Assembly (NCBI RefSeq): GCF_026239555.1
Contig: NZ_JAPIVP010000003.1
Span: forward strand, 248,001-312,000
Direction: 5' to 3'
Source of the DNA: Pedobacter sp. PF22-3
GTDB lineage: Bacteria; Bacteroidota; Bacteroidia; Sphingobacteriales; Sphingobacteriaceae
DNA: 64,000 nucleotides
The first letter of the stretch is position 1. Every line of letters begins with the position of its first letter. Shown in pieces: positions 8,743 through 17,353 of the stretch. Under the pieces are notes generated by a model. That model saw only the letters and a program-made list of their open reading frames with translations, had not been told where the DNA came from and made no database searches. The position numbers and the translations under genes were made by a program.

Positions 8743-9216
8743 TTATTTCCCGTCATATAATAACATTTCAAGGTCATCCTTATATATCTTGCCAGTTTTA
8801 TAAAACCCATATTTAGCCAGAATGTGGGCCATGGCTGGTTTACGTGTTGTTGCATAAATTTGGTATGAAGCAATTGCAGGGAAAAACTGGGTCATCAAAT
8901 TATTGCAATGTCCTTTCCCTTCATAATCATGATGCGTTACAATATAGCCAAGTTCATATGGATAACTATCCGGATTTTGTTTGGCCTGCGAATTTTTAAA
9001 CACCCTGTTCCGGTAATTGGTGATTGGGTTTTTCAAGCAGCAACCTGCTATTACTTTTTCTTCAACGACCAGCATTGCCAGAACGAACGCATTTGCTATT
9101 CCCCTTTTTGCATCACGGTATTCAACCTGGCCGCCCGCTGCAACCAGCGAAGCCAGTTGGTCTAAATAGTCCTGAGAGATGTTTTTGGGTTGATCCCCGA
9201 TAAAAAGAATTTCCAT
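8743..9216 (-). CDS. GNAT family N-acetyltransferase
   Basis: A single GNAT domain of about 158 residues. The motif ELGYIVTHHDYEGKGHCNNL contains the Y-x-x-x-G-x-G acetyl-CoA loop, and the protein ends with the usual AKYGFYKTGK segment. I chose ATG 9216 (MEILFIGDQ); an upstream ATG at 9255 would overlap the preceding gene and adds residues unlike the family. It lies between the nuclease-like gene and the peptidase gene on the same strand, so it is probably part of the defence operon. The substrate is unknown. Confidence 0.75.
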   Translation of the reverse strand: MEILFIGDQPKNISQDYLDQLASLVAAGGQVEYRDAKRGIANAFVLAMLVVEEKVIAGCCLKNPITNYRNRVFKNSQAKQNPDSYPYELGYIVTHHDYEGKGHCNNLMTQFFPAIASYQIYATTRKPAMAHILAKYGFYKTGKIYKDDLEMLLYDGK

Positions 9217-9239
9217 ATTAATTTTTGTTTTCAGACCCG

Positions 9240-11630
9240 TCAGGTTGTGAAACATTGCCCCACCATTTTTAAATATTTATTGTCAAATAATTCAGAGGAT
9301 AACCAGGAGCCAAGCACGCTGTATGGATAATGGGTTTTATCAATGTTCATTCCGATAACGAGTTTACCTTTTGCTCCTTCCATTGTCTTATCGTAAAGAA
9401 TATCCCCCATGACGTCGTTTCTTGCATCTTTAAGGTGGTCATGATAACCATAACCTGCAATCACGAACTTCCGCTGTTTTTCTGCGGTTTCCAGCAAGAT
9501 CCAATTATGTGGGAACTCCGCTGTACCCCGGTGCATTTTTTCTTCCATATCATCCACAAGCTTTTCAAATTCCTGTTGACCATCAATCGGTATATTTAAC
9601 AACATATAAGAGGCTTCCAACCATGTTGGAGGCTGCTTTTCTTCAATTCTAAGGAGAATATCCTTCCACCATTTAGTTTTTTGTAATTCTGGTTTAACAA
9701 CCTTCTCTTTATTTGCTGAGCCGATGATATAATTGTCAAGTTCTTTAGACTTCAAATCCATTTTAAAAAGGCCGAACCTGTGTTCATCGTCGCCCAGATT
9801 GAATCCATCATCGAGGTACCAGGCCAACAGGTCAAGTTCATCTCCCATGTACTCAACATTTGCTTCAAGTTCACGACGTCTTTGTAAGTAATGAATTTTT
9901 TCTGCTGCAAGTGGCAAAATATCAAAGACAACCTGTAGGTCGGTCAGGCTAATCGAAGTAGCCAGCTCTTCTATTTTCCTATCTGTTACTCCAGCTTTTA
10001 TAAGTTGTTTAAGGTTACTGCCCATCATACCAAGATGGGATAAGGTGACACCTAATGGAATGAAATATTTAAGTAATGAAGCGTCGAACTTATTGTTTGG
10101 ACCCTTTTTAACTTTTAATGATAGTTGTGTTGGGTTGTCTTTCAGATAATCAATAAAGCGCAAAGCCTGATCGGAAGGTTCCTCGATGAGGCCCTGCAAT
10201 GTCTTGAAAAGGCGTTCTGGCGCCCCTCTTTTAGCCGGGGGGCTCATTAAACCTGCCTTGGCTTCAATCACCAGCGCGAATTTATCAATGATGACCAATA
10301 AATCATTTTCATATTCCTTTCCATCCCTTCCCGGCCATTTACTGCCTGCATAAACTTTGGCCATTGGGAAGGCTGTTTTAAAGAGCTTTTCAACCTGGTC
10401 TTCAAGGTATCCCGCTCTGGCATCGTTATATTTTTTGCGTAATAAATCGTCCTGGGTACAAAAGGTTTCTAAAATGCCGAGACTAAAATGGGTTATGACG
10501 GACCACAGCGAACTGAAAACGGTGTCATCAGAAGTTTTAATGAAAGGTTTCTCATGAACAGGATTGCCAAGTAAAAAATGCTCCGAATCATGGCCCGCTA
10601 AATCCCCAAACTCCATGCTAATATAACTAAAAGCTTCCTTTAGCTTTTCTTTGCTGATATTTCCTTCAGCGTATTCCGCTAGAGTAGAATACTCGAATGT
10701 AAAAAGTTTTTCCAGGTATAGGTCGGAATGCATCAGGAACATTGCTTGAAGATTTCTAAGGTTTTTTCCGAACTTTTCCCATATGTATGTTCTGGCGGTG
10801 GGAGGAGTTTTTTCTACAGGAAACTGCTCTTCATATGCATCCATGACCTTATTATATTGTTTGTGGCGCATGATCTCAACGGTTTTTAACCGATGAACAT
10901 TCACCCTCTCTTGTATTTCCTCAAACATTTTATAAATGACATTCAGAAAAACAACAGGATCAAATCCGTGCTGGGTTTTAAATGCGGAACTAATGCTAGC
11001 GGCCAGATCGAGTGTTACCTCCTTCATTTTGTGCTCATAAGACCAGTTGCGCACAGCAGTTGTGTGCATCATCATTTCCGTACGCAAAAGGTGGAAAGGA
11101 AGATCATCAGCGGTTATAACAGATTCAGGGAAATTAAAATATTTCGATCTGTTCAGTTTGCTAATTTCCTTGAAATCATCCCGGAATTTTTGGACCTCGC
11201 TTGAAAAGGGTTGCGGATTGTAGGTCCTGGGAAGTGTAAGCGCAAACGCTTGTAAAAGTTCCTGGTAATATGGTGGGAATGCAATTGATCCCGTTACCGC
11301 CTCTTCATCATATCCCGCCGGGCTTGTCATAAAATAATAAAAGGCAAATGATAAAAGCTGTGGCTGATCATATCGGATAAACCAGTCCTGTATCGTTCTG
11401 TATTTTTCTGGAAAATTTTCGGCAGCTTCTTTTCCGATACTTCGGAGAATTTCTAATCTTTCCTCATAAGTACTTTCTCGTTGATCATTAAACTGAGCTT
11501 CAAAATATTTCATTTTAATGGGATCGGGAGCGAGACCCTTTGACCTCATCATCTCATTGAGTTTTTCTGAAGAAGGTAGCTTTACCTTTTTCACTGGTTT
11601 TTTCTTTTTACGGTTTCGGCTAGTTGGCAT
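9240..11630 (-). CDS. Large PD-(D/E)XK/NERD-like protein, first gene of defence operon
   Basis: About 796 residues from ATG 11630. This start (MPTSRNRKKKKPVKK) follows a near-consensus -7 box (TACTTTG), while an upstream ATG at 11735 adds a poor extension. The N-terminus is a lysine-rich basic tail. The middle has a nuclease-like core: N-D-L-L-V-I-I-D with D443, then VIEAK with E456-x-K458, the D...ExK pattern of PD-(D/E)XK and NERD proteins. The flanking helical regions are unrecognised. Its position at the head of the operon that ends in the STAND ATPase suggests a defence nuclease. Family assignment is by motif only. Confidence 0.65.
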   Translation of the reverse strand: MPTSRNRKKKKPVKKVKLPSSEKLNEMMRSKGLAPDPIKMKYFEAQFNDQRESTYEERLEILRSIGKEAAENFPEKYRTIQDWFIRYDQPQLLSFAFYYFMTSPAGYDEEAVTGSIAFPPYYQELLQAFALTLPRTYNPQPFSSEVQKFRDDFKEISKLNRSKYFNFPESVITADDLPFHLLRTEMMMHTTAVRNWSYEHKMKEVTLDLAASISSAFKTQHGFDPVVFLNVIYKMFEEIQERVNVHRLKTVEIMRHKQYNKVMDAYEEQFPVEKTPPTARTYIWEKFGKNLRNLQAMFLMHSDLYLEKLFTFEYSTLAEYAEGNISKEKLKEAFSYISMEFGDLAGHDSEHFLLGNPVHEKPFIKTSDDTVFSSLWSVITHFSLGILETFCTQDDLLRKKYNDARAGYLEDQVEKLFKTAFPMAKVYAGSKWPGRDGKEYENDLLVIIDKFALVIEAKAGLMSPPAKRGAPERLFKTLQGLIEEPSDQALRFIDYLKDNPTQLSLKVKKGPNNKFDASLLKYFIPLGVTLSHLGMMGSNLKQLIKAGVTDRKIEELATSISLTDLQVVFDILPLAAEKIHYLQRRRELEANVEYMGDELDLLAWYLDDGFNLGDDEHRFGLFKMDLKSKELDNYIIGSANKEKVVKPELQKTKWWKDILLRIEEKQPPTWLEASYMLLNIPIDGQQEFEKLVDDMEEKMHRGTAEFPHNWILLETAEKQRKFVIAGYGYHDHLKDARNDVMGDILYDKTMEGAKGKLVIGMNIDKTHYPYSVLGSWLSSELFDNKYLKMVGQCFTT

Positions 11631-11814
11631 AGAGGTTAATTTTAAGAATACCAAAGTACACATCTTGTTGGGATAAGAAAAGCATTCCGGATCACGCACA
11701 GAATAAAAGAACGCAGATACGCGGTGAGGTTCCAAAAGAAACCTTCCATGGCGGCCGGAATTTCAGATAAAAACCAATCGTTAATTTCCGGATATTTGAA
11801 CATAATAATTAATT

Positions 11815-12486
11815 ATGTCTGAACACAAATATTTTGCGCTACTCAAGTTTGGGAAACTCGAGCATCTTGAAGCCTTGAGACACAGAGGTCATCTGCATTG
11901 TAAACCGTTGAACTACTTTGCTGATCTCAAAGACGAGTGCCATAGGGGCGATCCATTGGAAAAAGTAAATTACATGCACAATATCGACGGGGCGGAAATT
12001 CGTATTAAAGATGTCGACGCACCTGACAGTGAATACAAACGATTGGGGACTGCTGATACTGGAGTCTTTCAAAAGAGTTATGAAATTTCTCCTGGCAACC
12101 TATTTTGCACCTACTCCTTCAGGCTAGACAAAGAAGAACTTCAACGGGAATTTACCATACCGGAAGATTGTCGGAAACTGGGGAATCACTACCTAGTGAT
12201 CAAAGACTTTGAAGAGTTTATACAAAGAGCTGGCAAGCGCCTTTCAGAATTAAACTTGACCGCTAGGCATGGCTTCGTGGGATACAAAGATTTTTCCAAA
12301 TTTACCGGCACCAAGACGGTCTTTGAAAAAGACATCACTTTCGAGTTCCAAAAGGAGTTCAGGATATTTATCACCAACCCGACTGACCTGCCTTTGGATA
12401 TTGAGATAGGAAGTTTGGAGGATATATCAGAAATCTGCCTGATTGATGATGAACATGTCATCACCTTCTTTGACGTAAACGAATAA
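11815..12486 (+). CDS. Conserved hypothetical protein, divergent from defence operon
   Basis: A soluble 223-residue protein. The N-terminus (YFALLKFGKLEHLEALRHRG, then HCKPLNYFADL) matches a pattern I have seen in uncharacterised proteins scattered through defence neighbourhoods: a strand-helix unit and an N-P/K-P-L-x-Y-F motif. The C-terminus is strand-rich. No catalytic residues can be named. It is transcribed divergently from the nuclease-like gene, 184 bases away, so a shared control region is possible. Confidence 0.6.
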   Translation: MSEHKYFALLKFGKLEHLEALRHRGHLHCKPLNYFADLKDECHRGDPLEKVNYMHNIDGAEIRIKDVDAPDSEYKRLGTADTGVFQKSYEISPGNLFCTYSFRLDKEELQREFTIPEDCRKLGNHYLVIKDFEEFIQRAGKRLSELNLTARHGFVGYKDFSKFTGTKTVFEKDITFEFQKEFRIFITNPTDLPLDIEIGSLEDISEICLIDDEHVITFFDVNE

Positions 12487-12754
12487 ACTGTAAATTATCC
12501 CAGCAGGTATCAAATTGAATCCGTACGTAGGTCTAAATCGAGTAAAAGATTCTAAGTCTTTTAGTCCTTATAGTTTCTCTAAAATCATGGTTAAATTCTT
12601 TCGAATGATTGTTTGTTTTTCTTCAAAAAAACGTATATTTAAAAAATAGCAATTGCAACTAAAAAATACAGACAAAAAGGTGAGTGATTCGGTGAGTCGC
12701 TTTGTGAAAACCTTCCAGATAGTCATTAAACGCTAAAAATTGAACGAAGTTCAC

Positions 12755-12771
12755 ATCCCAGCGGGATCACA
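12755..12771 (+). repeat. 17-bp direct repeat, copy 1 (att-core-like)
   Basis: ATCCCAGCGGGATCACA, repeated exactly at 12897-12913, 142 bases on. A diverged third copy (TTCCCAGCGGTATCC) is near 30996-31011. Confidence 0.7.
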
Positions 12772-12773
12772 AG

Positions 12774-12801
12774 AAACCTCACAGAAATGTGAGGTTTTTT
12801 T
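12774..12801 (+). terminator. Rho-independent terminator
   Basis: AAACCTCAC / GTGAGGTTT stem of 9 bp with a 6-base loop and a T7 tail. It lies well past the end of the 11815 gene and could end its transcript. Confidence 0.75.
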
Positions 12802-12817
12802 GTTTTATCCCCTCTGG

Positions 12818-12910
12818 GATTCGAACAGAAGCGCCGGCCTGGGTTCGATTTGTAAAAGGCTCAGGGCGGGGTTCGGGGTTTTGCGGGGCTGAGCCAATCC
12901 CAGCGGGATC
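12818..12910. repeat. 92-bp tRNA-like element, copy 1
   Basis: Begins GATTCGAACAGAAG and ends AATCCCAGCGGGATC. A homologous element of the same length is at 30919-31010. Read on the minus strand it starts GCTGGGATTGGCTCAG and ends TTCTGTTCGAATCCCAG, resembling the ends of a tRNA, but no anticodon arm folds. GGCTCAG and CTGAGCC form an internal stem. Confidence 0.55.
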
Positions 12911-12913
12911 ACA
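12897..12913 (+). repeat. 17-bp direct repeat, copy 2
   Basis: Second exact copy of ATCCCAGCGGGATCACA; its first part is also the 3' end of the 92-base element. Confidence 0.7.
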
Positions 12914-12934
12914 CTAAAGACTATCAAAATGTAT

Positions 12935-12967
12935 AAAACCCTGCAATCGCACGATTAGCAGGGTTTT
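12935..12967. terminator. Long perfect hairpin, terminator-like
   Basis: AAAACCCTGC pairs with GCAGGGTTTT, and inside it AATCG pairs with CGATT around a two-base loop, leaving one bulged base. The same hairpin, with one base changed, is the terminator at 24777-24810. Confidence 0.65.
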
Positions 12968-13071
12968 GGCCGAAAAGTTTTCTTTCTGGAACTGACCAGA
13001 TTGCAGGAATTGTGTTAAGAACCGTCTCTCTTTATTTAAAGCCATCTCGCTAGACTTTTGCAACGAAAGTC

Positions 13072-13482
13072 TTACTGTGGTATAGCTCCGATTTGAGTCA
13101 TTAAACCGAGCAAATCAGGTTGTCCTATTTCTTCTATGATCTGGTTGTCAGACAAACGATAAAAATTCATTGCGCTAACTACGATCGGTTTTCCGGTTGC
13201 GGGTACGCCAAAGAAAGTTCCTTTATGGGTTCCCTTCATTGTAAATCTAACGGCTACTTTGTCATTCTCGGTGATCATATCTTCAATACTCCATTGAATA
13301 TCAGGAAAGCCGCTGCGCATCATTCCTATAATCGTTAGATAACCTTTAGGCCCTTGCAACGGATCAGCCTGAAAAGGCACATAGAATTTCGCAGCAGGAC
13401 TTATTAATTGTTGAGCCAAATTTTCATCAGCAGTATTAATGAATTGTAAAAATTGATTGAAGAATTCTTTTGTTGCTCCCAT
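13072..13482 (-). CDS. SnoaL-like/ester cyclase family protein
   Basis: About 136 residues from ATG 13482 (MGATKEFFNQFLQF); the longer frame from 13563 adds 27 unlikely residues. The pattern is of the NTF2-like SnoaL fold: GPKGYLTIIGMMRSGFPDIQ, then VAVRFTMKGTHKGTFFGVPATGK, with the T-H-x-G-x-F-x-G-x-x-x-T-G-K signature of SnoaL-like ester cyclases. The reaction cannot be told. It follows a Crp/Fnr regulator on the same strand with about 120 bases between, so that regulator may control it. Confidence 0.8.
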   Translation of the reverse strand: MGATKEFFNQFLQFINTADENLAQQLISPAAKFYVPFQADPLQGPKGYLTIIGMMRSGFPDIQWSIEDMITENDKVAVRFTMKGTHKGTFFGVPATGKPIVVSAMNFYRLSDNQIIEEIGQPDLLGLMTQIGAIPQ

Positions 13483-13601
13483 TTTATATTTTTTTGACTT
13501 GTAAAACTGTGTTGTTATACAAAGCAAAGATGGGTTACAAATGTCTTTCCAGCCAATAAACAAACTTAAGAAATAGTCTTAATGTAGTTTAAGGGTAACT
13601 A

Positions 13602-14183
13602 TTATTTTAATGATATACCTTTTCTGATTTTGCTCAGAAATTCAGGTGTGATGCCCAAATAGGAAGCTATCTGAGTATTGGGTAATCTTGAAGATAACTC
13701 AGTATATTGGTCAAGAAAATCCAAATATCGTTGCTCTGCATTTGAACTGAAATTTTGTAACAAGCGGGTCTGAAGTTCAATAAATTTTTCCTCCACGATC
13801 ACCCGAAAGTTTCTGTCAAACTTTGGTGAATTCACAAAAAGATAAAGCAAGTCTTGCTTCTCAATTTGCAAAATGGTAGAAGGTTCAATTGCCTCTATGA
13901 ATAGTTTGCTTGGTTTTCCCGAATAGAAACTCCCCAGATCAGCAATCCAATCATTTTCTGCTGCAAACCTTAGATTATGTTCCGTTCCTTTTTCATCAAT
14001 GCCATACATTTTAAAGCAGCCTTTCTCAACAAATGTATAATGTTTGCAAACAAAGCCTTCCTGTAAGATCATCTGTCTCCGTTTTATTTTCCTTGTTGTT
14101 ACTCTTTCGGAAAGCAAAATTATTTCATCGGAATTTAGAGGAAGGTACTTTTTAAAATATTCAATTAAAGGTTGTATCGTCAA
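13602..14183 (-). CDS. Crp/Fnr family transcriptional regulator
   Basis: 193 residues. Residues ~10-115 are a cyclic-nucleotide-binding fold (ILQEGFVCKHYTFVEKGCFKMY). The C-terminus is a short winged helix-turn-helix (QIASYLGITPEFLSKIRKG). The iron-sulfur cysteines of Fnr are absent. This short form is common in Bacteroidota, often beside the gene it controls; here the SnoaL-like gene follows on the same strand. Confidence 0.85.
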   Translation of the reverse strand: MTIQPLIEYFKKYLPLNSDEIILLSERVTTRKIKRRQMILQEGFVCKHYTFVEKGCFKMYGIDEKGTEHNLRFAAENDWIADLGSFYSGKPSKLFIEAIEPSTILQIEKQDLLYLFVNSPKFDRNFRVIVEEKFIELQTRLLQNFSSNAEQRYLDFLDQYTELSSRLPNTQIASYLGITPEFLSKIRKGISLK

Positions 14184-14387
14184 GTTTTTGATATTAAGCC
14201 TATTTAGTTTTTACAGAAAAGAGTTCCGAAATAAATCAGCAATTTAGAACTGCAAAAATAGAACTAAAATTCTGTAATCATTAGCAATGATAATTGGATT
14301 TTAATTCATTTAAGCAAAGTTAAAAGGATTAAAATTAACTAAATATATGGGGCTGCTCTGTCGCCGTTCAGATATAACTTCATCTGC

Positions 14388-15035
14388 TTATCCCGTAATC
14401 CTGTGATTTTCCCTTTGCCTTTTTTTCTTACGTTTGGATGGTTTAACTGGATTTTCTTCGGGTGCGATGTAAACAGGCTCCATAAAAAGACTTAACAAAT
14501 CAGTATCCAGCTTTCCAGCTGTGCCGATCATTTTCCCCACACTTTCAAATACTCCTTCAGCAACGTTTTTCCCCAAATCATTAATGATGGTCTGGTCAGC
14601 CTTTAGGTTAGGGATGTTTTGCAATAGATTCATCTGTGTTTTCTGTGCTACCGTCCCATTTTGCATCGTATTGGCATAGGCAAGGGTATCTTTCAGCCCC
14701 CTGTTAAAATCAAACAAAGCATCAAACAGGCTTTCTCCCGATTGTTTAAAGGCAGTACGGTTAAACTCGCCAAGTTTGGCGGAATGCTCTTTATTCTTCC
14801 CCTTAGTGGTGTTTTGTGGACTAAGCTTAATCCTATTCGTAATGTCCTTACGACTGACGATGATCTGGATATGATCCTGTTTTCCTTCTTTGCGGTCGTC
14901 CTTTTGCCGTGTTCCGTCCTTTACTTCCTTATCTGTATGTTTGTAATAACGGAAGTTTTCATGCTTGCCGTACCAGAGCAAATCTTTATGGCTGCTGATG
15001 CCTGGTCTTTTGAAGTTTTTGGCATACTCATCCAT
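14388..15035 (-). CDS. Truncated mobilisation/relaxase protein (DUF5712-like)
   Basis: The C-terminal two thirds of a Bacteroidota mobilisation protein. Family-like segments are KVMDEYAKNFKRPG, SSHKDLLWYGKHENFRYY, and HIQIIVSRKD, which carries the histidine stretch expected in a relaxase-like core. It ends in a basic tail (KPSKRKKKRQRENH). The same frame stays coding-like upstream of ATG 15035 (SPSQKELAHLYEKYGKEG), so the gene has lost its front end rather than starting here. It joins a second decayed gene at about 15.15 kb. Almost certainly non-functional alone. Confidence 0.65.
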   Translation of the reverse strand: MDEYAKNFKRPGISSHKDLLWYGKHENFRYYKHTDKEVKDGTRQKDDRKEGKQDHIQIIVSRKDITNRIKLSPQNTTKGKNKEHSAKLGEFNRTAFKQSGESLFDALFDFNRGLKDTLAYANTMQNGTVAQKTQMNLLQNIPNLKADQTIINDLGKNVAEGVFESVGKMIGTAGKLDTDLLSLFMEPVYIAPEENPVKPSKRKKKRQRENHRITG

Positions 15036-15055
15036 TACCTTTATCGCAAACTCCT

Positions 15056-15690
15056 TTAGTTTTTCCTTTGTACCTTCCTTGCCGTATTTTTCGTAAAGGT
15101 GCGCCAGTTCCTTTTGGCTGGGGCTGTTGGAACCAGAAAAGGAACTTTGTGTTTTATCCTTACCTCTAAAATTGGTGATTTGCAGACCTTGGTATCGGAA
15201 GATATAATCGCACTTAGCCAGCCTTCCGAGTATTCGTTTACTTTAACTCCATTGCTATATGAGAAGTGTTTTAGGATCCATTTTTCAAGTTCTGCTTTAT
15301 TGCATCCCACAATCAGGTTAGCTTCATACGGCTGCTTAAAAGCATCGGCCAGTTTATTACTGTTTCCTTTAAAGATCATTTGGCTTGCAGGTTGTTTTTC
15401 CGCTTTTATTAGGGCATCAAGCTGGCTGAAATGTTCCTCTGAAAAATAAATCCTTATGAGTTGCAAAAAGTCATCTATATACTGATGATTGAATTTTGGC
15501 CGACCCGAATCGGGATTATATGGATTTTTGTGGGCTGCTCAGGCGTGATATCTTCAACTTGTTGTGGGCTTTTGCTTGGCCATCCATTCCTCGAACGTTT
15601 CACGGGGATGTAGAATTTCATCGATTTCACTAACCAACTCGCTTAGGAACTTATCCCTGATCTTCAAAGTATCATGCAGACTTTCCACAA
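15056..15690 (-). pseudogene. Frameshifted remnant of a mobile-element gene
   Basis: Coding-like text is spread over three frames. First EIDEILHPRETFEEWMAKQK (about 15580-15640), then VEDITPEQPTK (about 15530-15560), then NPYNPDSGRPKFNHQYIDDF running into QLIRIYFSEEHFSQLDALI and ending near IISSDTKVCKSPILEV at about 15170. Together these look like one protein of the sort found in Bacteroidota conjugative elements, broken by at least two indels. Its tail is fused out of frame to the truncated relaxase. The intact stretch 15056-15466 would give 136 residues. Confidence 0.6.
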
Positions 15691-15691
15691 A

Positions 15692-16105
15692 CTAATCACC
15701 TATATAAATATCTTTGTAATCTGATTGCAGGTTGTTAACGATAAACAAGTAATTGAGTTGAATTGAAAATATGAAATTGCTTGGATATTCGACTCTAAGC
15801 TCAACGTAATGTTGGTGGAAATTTGTCCATATTAGTTTAAACCTTTCCTTCAATTTTTTGAGCTGTTCCAGTTCTCTTTTTAGACTGGTATCATTAAGTG
15901 ATAGAATATCAATTAGTGCCATGTCTTTCAAAACTCTAATTTCACTCTTATAAAAAAACGAATCATAATAATGTGTTTCGTGGCTAAGGCTATAGGCTGA
16001 CTTATCTTCGTCTTCTTTTATAGGGTTTTCTAATTCACTTTTCGTAACAATGAGAAGATTGAAAGTTTGTATTTTGGTTAAAAATTGAATTAGGCCGCTC
16101 ATCAT
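15692..16105 (-). CDS. Hypothetical protein
   Basis: A 137-residue acidic-then-helical protein. The centre (LKRELEQLKKLKERFKLIW) is a likely coiled coil. A segment HYYDSFFYKSEIRVLKDM faintly recalls RteC-like regulators, but not enough to call. It lies in the decayed mobilisation region, directly upstream of the frameshifted remnant on the same strand. Function unknown. Confidence 0.4.
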   Translation of the reverse strand: MMSGLIQFLTKIQTFNLLIVTKSELENPIKEDEDKSAYSLSHETHYYDSFFYKSEIRVLKDMALIDILSLNDTSLKRELEQLKKLKERFKLIWTNFHQHYVELRVEYPSNFIFSIQLNYLFIVNNLQSDYKDIYIGD

Positions 16106-16185
16106 ATGGTAGAAGTAGTTATTTATATACTAAAATTGGTAAATTTATTTTATGGCTTTGTAGCTTAATTGGTTACATTTGAATT

Positions 16186-16407
16186 ATGGAAGACGTAATT
16201 ATAATTACTGAAGATACAACATTGGAAGATTTCCGAAAAATAAAAATGGATGATCTAATCCGAGAGGGTGACAAACAGGAAAAGGTAATTGCTAACTACA
16301 TTTCGTATAATGGAGATGATAAAGCTTACGAAGTAATTATTAAACTTCAATCCAGTGCTAAAGTCTATCGATCGTTTGAAAGTGAGTTTTTACCTGACAA
16401 AGATTGA
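16186..16407 (+). CDS. Small acidic hypothetical protein
   Basis: 73 residues, rich in Asp, Glu and Lys (TLEDFRKIKMDDLIREGDKQ), without membrane segment or cysteines. It is divergent from the 15692-16105 gene. No family recognised; plausible as an accessory gene of the mobile region. Confidence 0.4.
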   Translation: MEDVIIITEDTTLEDFRKIKMDDLIREGDKQEKVIANYISYNGDDKAYEVIIKLQSSAKVYRSFESEFLPDKD

Positions 16408-16545
16408 AGTAACATATTATTTAACTATTTATAAACTAATAGACCTTAAATTAAGATTTTATGATAACATTTTAAGTAGGCAAAGATTTTGAAACATCTG
16501 AACGGGCTGGCGCAGGCGGCATCTTCCATGTTGATACATTAATTG

Positions 16546-16683
16546 ATGAAAATGAGACCTGAGACCGATGTAACAAAAAAAATAGATGTAGGTATACATT
16601 TTAGGGATAACGAACATTTAAAGGAGTACCTATCAGAAATTTTCAACGTAAATGTCGATGAAATCGAAATCGATGATTTGTAA
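16546..16683 (+). CDS. Very small acidic hypothetical protein
   Basis: 45 codons from ATG 16546 (a second ATG at 16552): KIDVGIHFRDNEHLKEYLSE, then NVNVDEIEIDDL. The ending looks like a complete small domain or the C-terminus of a longer immunity-type protein. Same strand as the 73-residue gene upstream. Confidence 0.3.
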   Translation: MKMRPETDVTKKIDVGIHFRDNEHLKEYLSEIFNVNVDEIEIDDL

Positions 16684-16847
16684 TTTTCAAATCTAGCTAC
16701 TCAATTTAATTTAAAACACTACTTCTAAACATCTAAGTTTCTATAAGTTTAAACCCAAGCGGGGTGGTCAACTTCAGCGAAATCTCCAGACAGAGCCCGC
16801 AAAACGCCAAAAGCCTTTTTTCAAAATTTCGTAGAAAGTTCAGTCAG

Positions 16848-16973
16848 TTGGAAAAACCACAATCTACTGACCCCTCTTCGCCAAAAATAAATTATTGATT
16901 ACTTTATGATAACCAGTCTGTTTTGGTGTCTTTTGAAATTGGCGGAACGGGGTCAATCAAATTGGTTTATCCA
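16848..16973. mobile_element. 126-bp MITE-like element, copy 1
   Basis: 124 of 126 bases match the copy at 18489-18614, in the same orientation. The ends form imperfect terminal inverted repeats of about 36 bp sharing the blocks TGGA(A/T)AAACCA, TGACCCC and CGCCAA. There is no coding capacity. No target-site duplication is clear. Confidence 0.75.
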
Positions 16974-17302
16974 CCAACCATGCAATCTCGCAAAGAAATG
17001 GCTGGCATATTTAAAATGTAAATGGCGCTATAGAGATATTGAATCAACTTTAGAAATTGACACGAATAATGGTAGCTTGATTTAAACTTGCCTACTTGTT
17101 CACCTCCTGTTGGTTTTTCCGCAATAATATTTTTGCAATTTCTCCTTCTTTCCAGTAATCTGCTATATTTTTCTTTTGCTTCTCTGTAAGTGGACTTCAT
17201 AAATGCTTTTGCTGTTTTTGTATTCGACAATAATAAAAAAGCTGTAATCTTAAGTACTTGAAACCAATGGAAAATTATAAGTATTGCGCGAAGAAAAATC
17301 AT
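16967..17302 (-). CDS. Doubtful hypothetical protein with N-terminal hydrophobic helix
   Basis: 111 codons: a hydrophobic start (FLRAILIIFHWFQVLKITAF), a basic middle (EKYSRLLERRRNCKNI), and a C-terminus that runs into the MITE-like element. It is divergent from the two-helix membrane gene, 51 bases away. It may be a truncated gene whose end was replaced by the element. Low trust. Confidence 0.25.
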   Translation of the reverse strand: MIFLRAILIIFHWFQVLKITAFLLLSNTKTAKAFMKSTYREAKEKYSRLLERRRNCKNIIAEKPTGGEQVGKFKSSYHYSCQFLKLIQYLYSAIYILNMPAISLRDCMVGG

Positions 17303-17353
17303 TAGAATTTTATTAAATTTATTATTACTAAAAACATCTTAAGCCATAAAATA

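Larger units (their letters stand above)
12487..13071. other. Gene-free zone of att-like repeats and terminators
   Basis: No credible gene. It holds a GGTGAGT direct pair near 12680-12700, two copies of a 17-base repeat (12755-12771 and 12897-12913), two strong hairpins (12774-12801 and 12935-12967) and a 92-base element with tRNA-like T-loop sequence (12818-12910). The composition fits an old integration or recombination site. Confidence 0.5.

Noticed and set aside
12818-12910. A functional tRNA gene on the minus strand
   Set aside because: The ends look tRNA-like (GCTGGGATTGGCTCAG and GTTCGAATCCCAG), but no anticodon stem-loop can be drawn and the length and middle are wrong. Kept only as a tRNA-like repeat.
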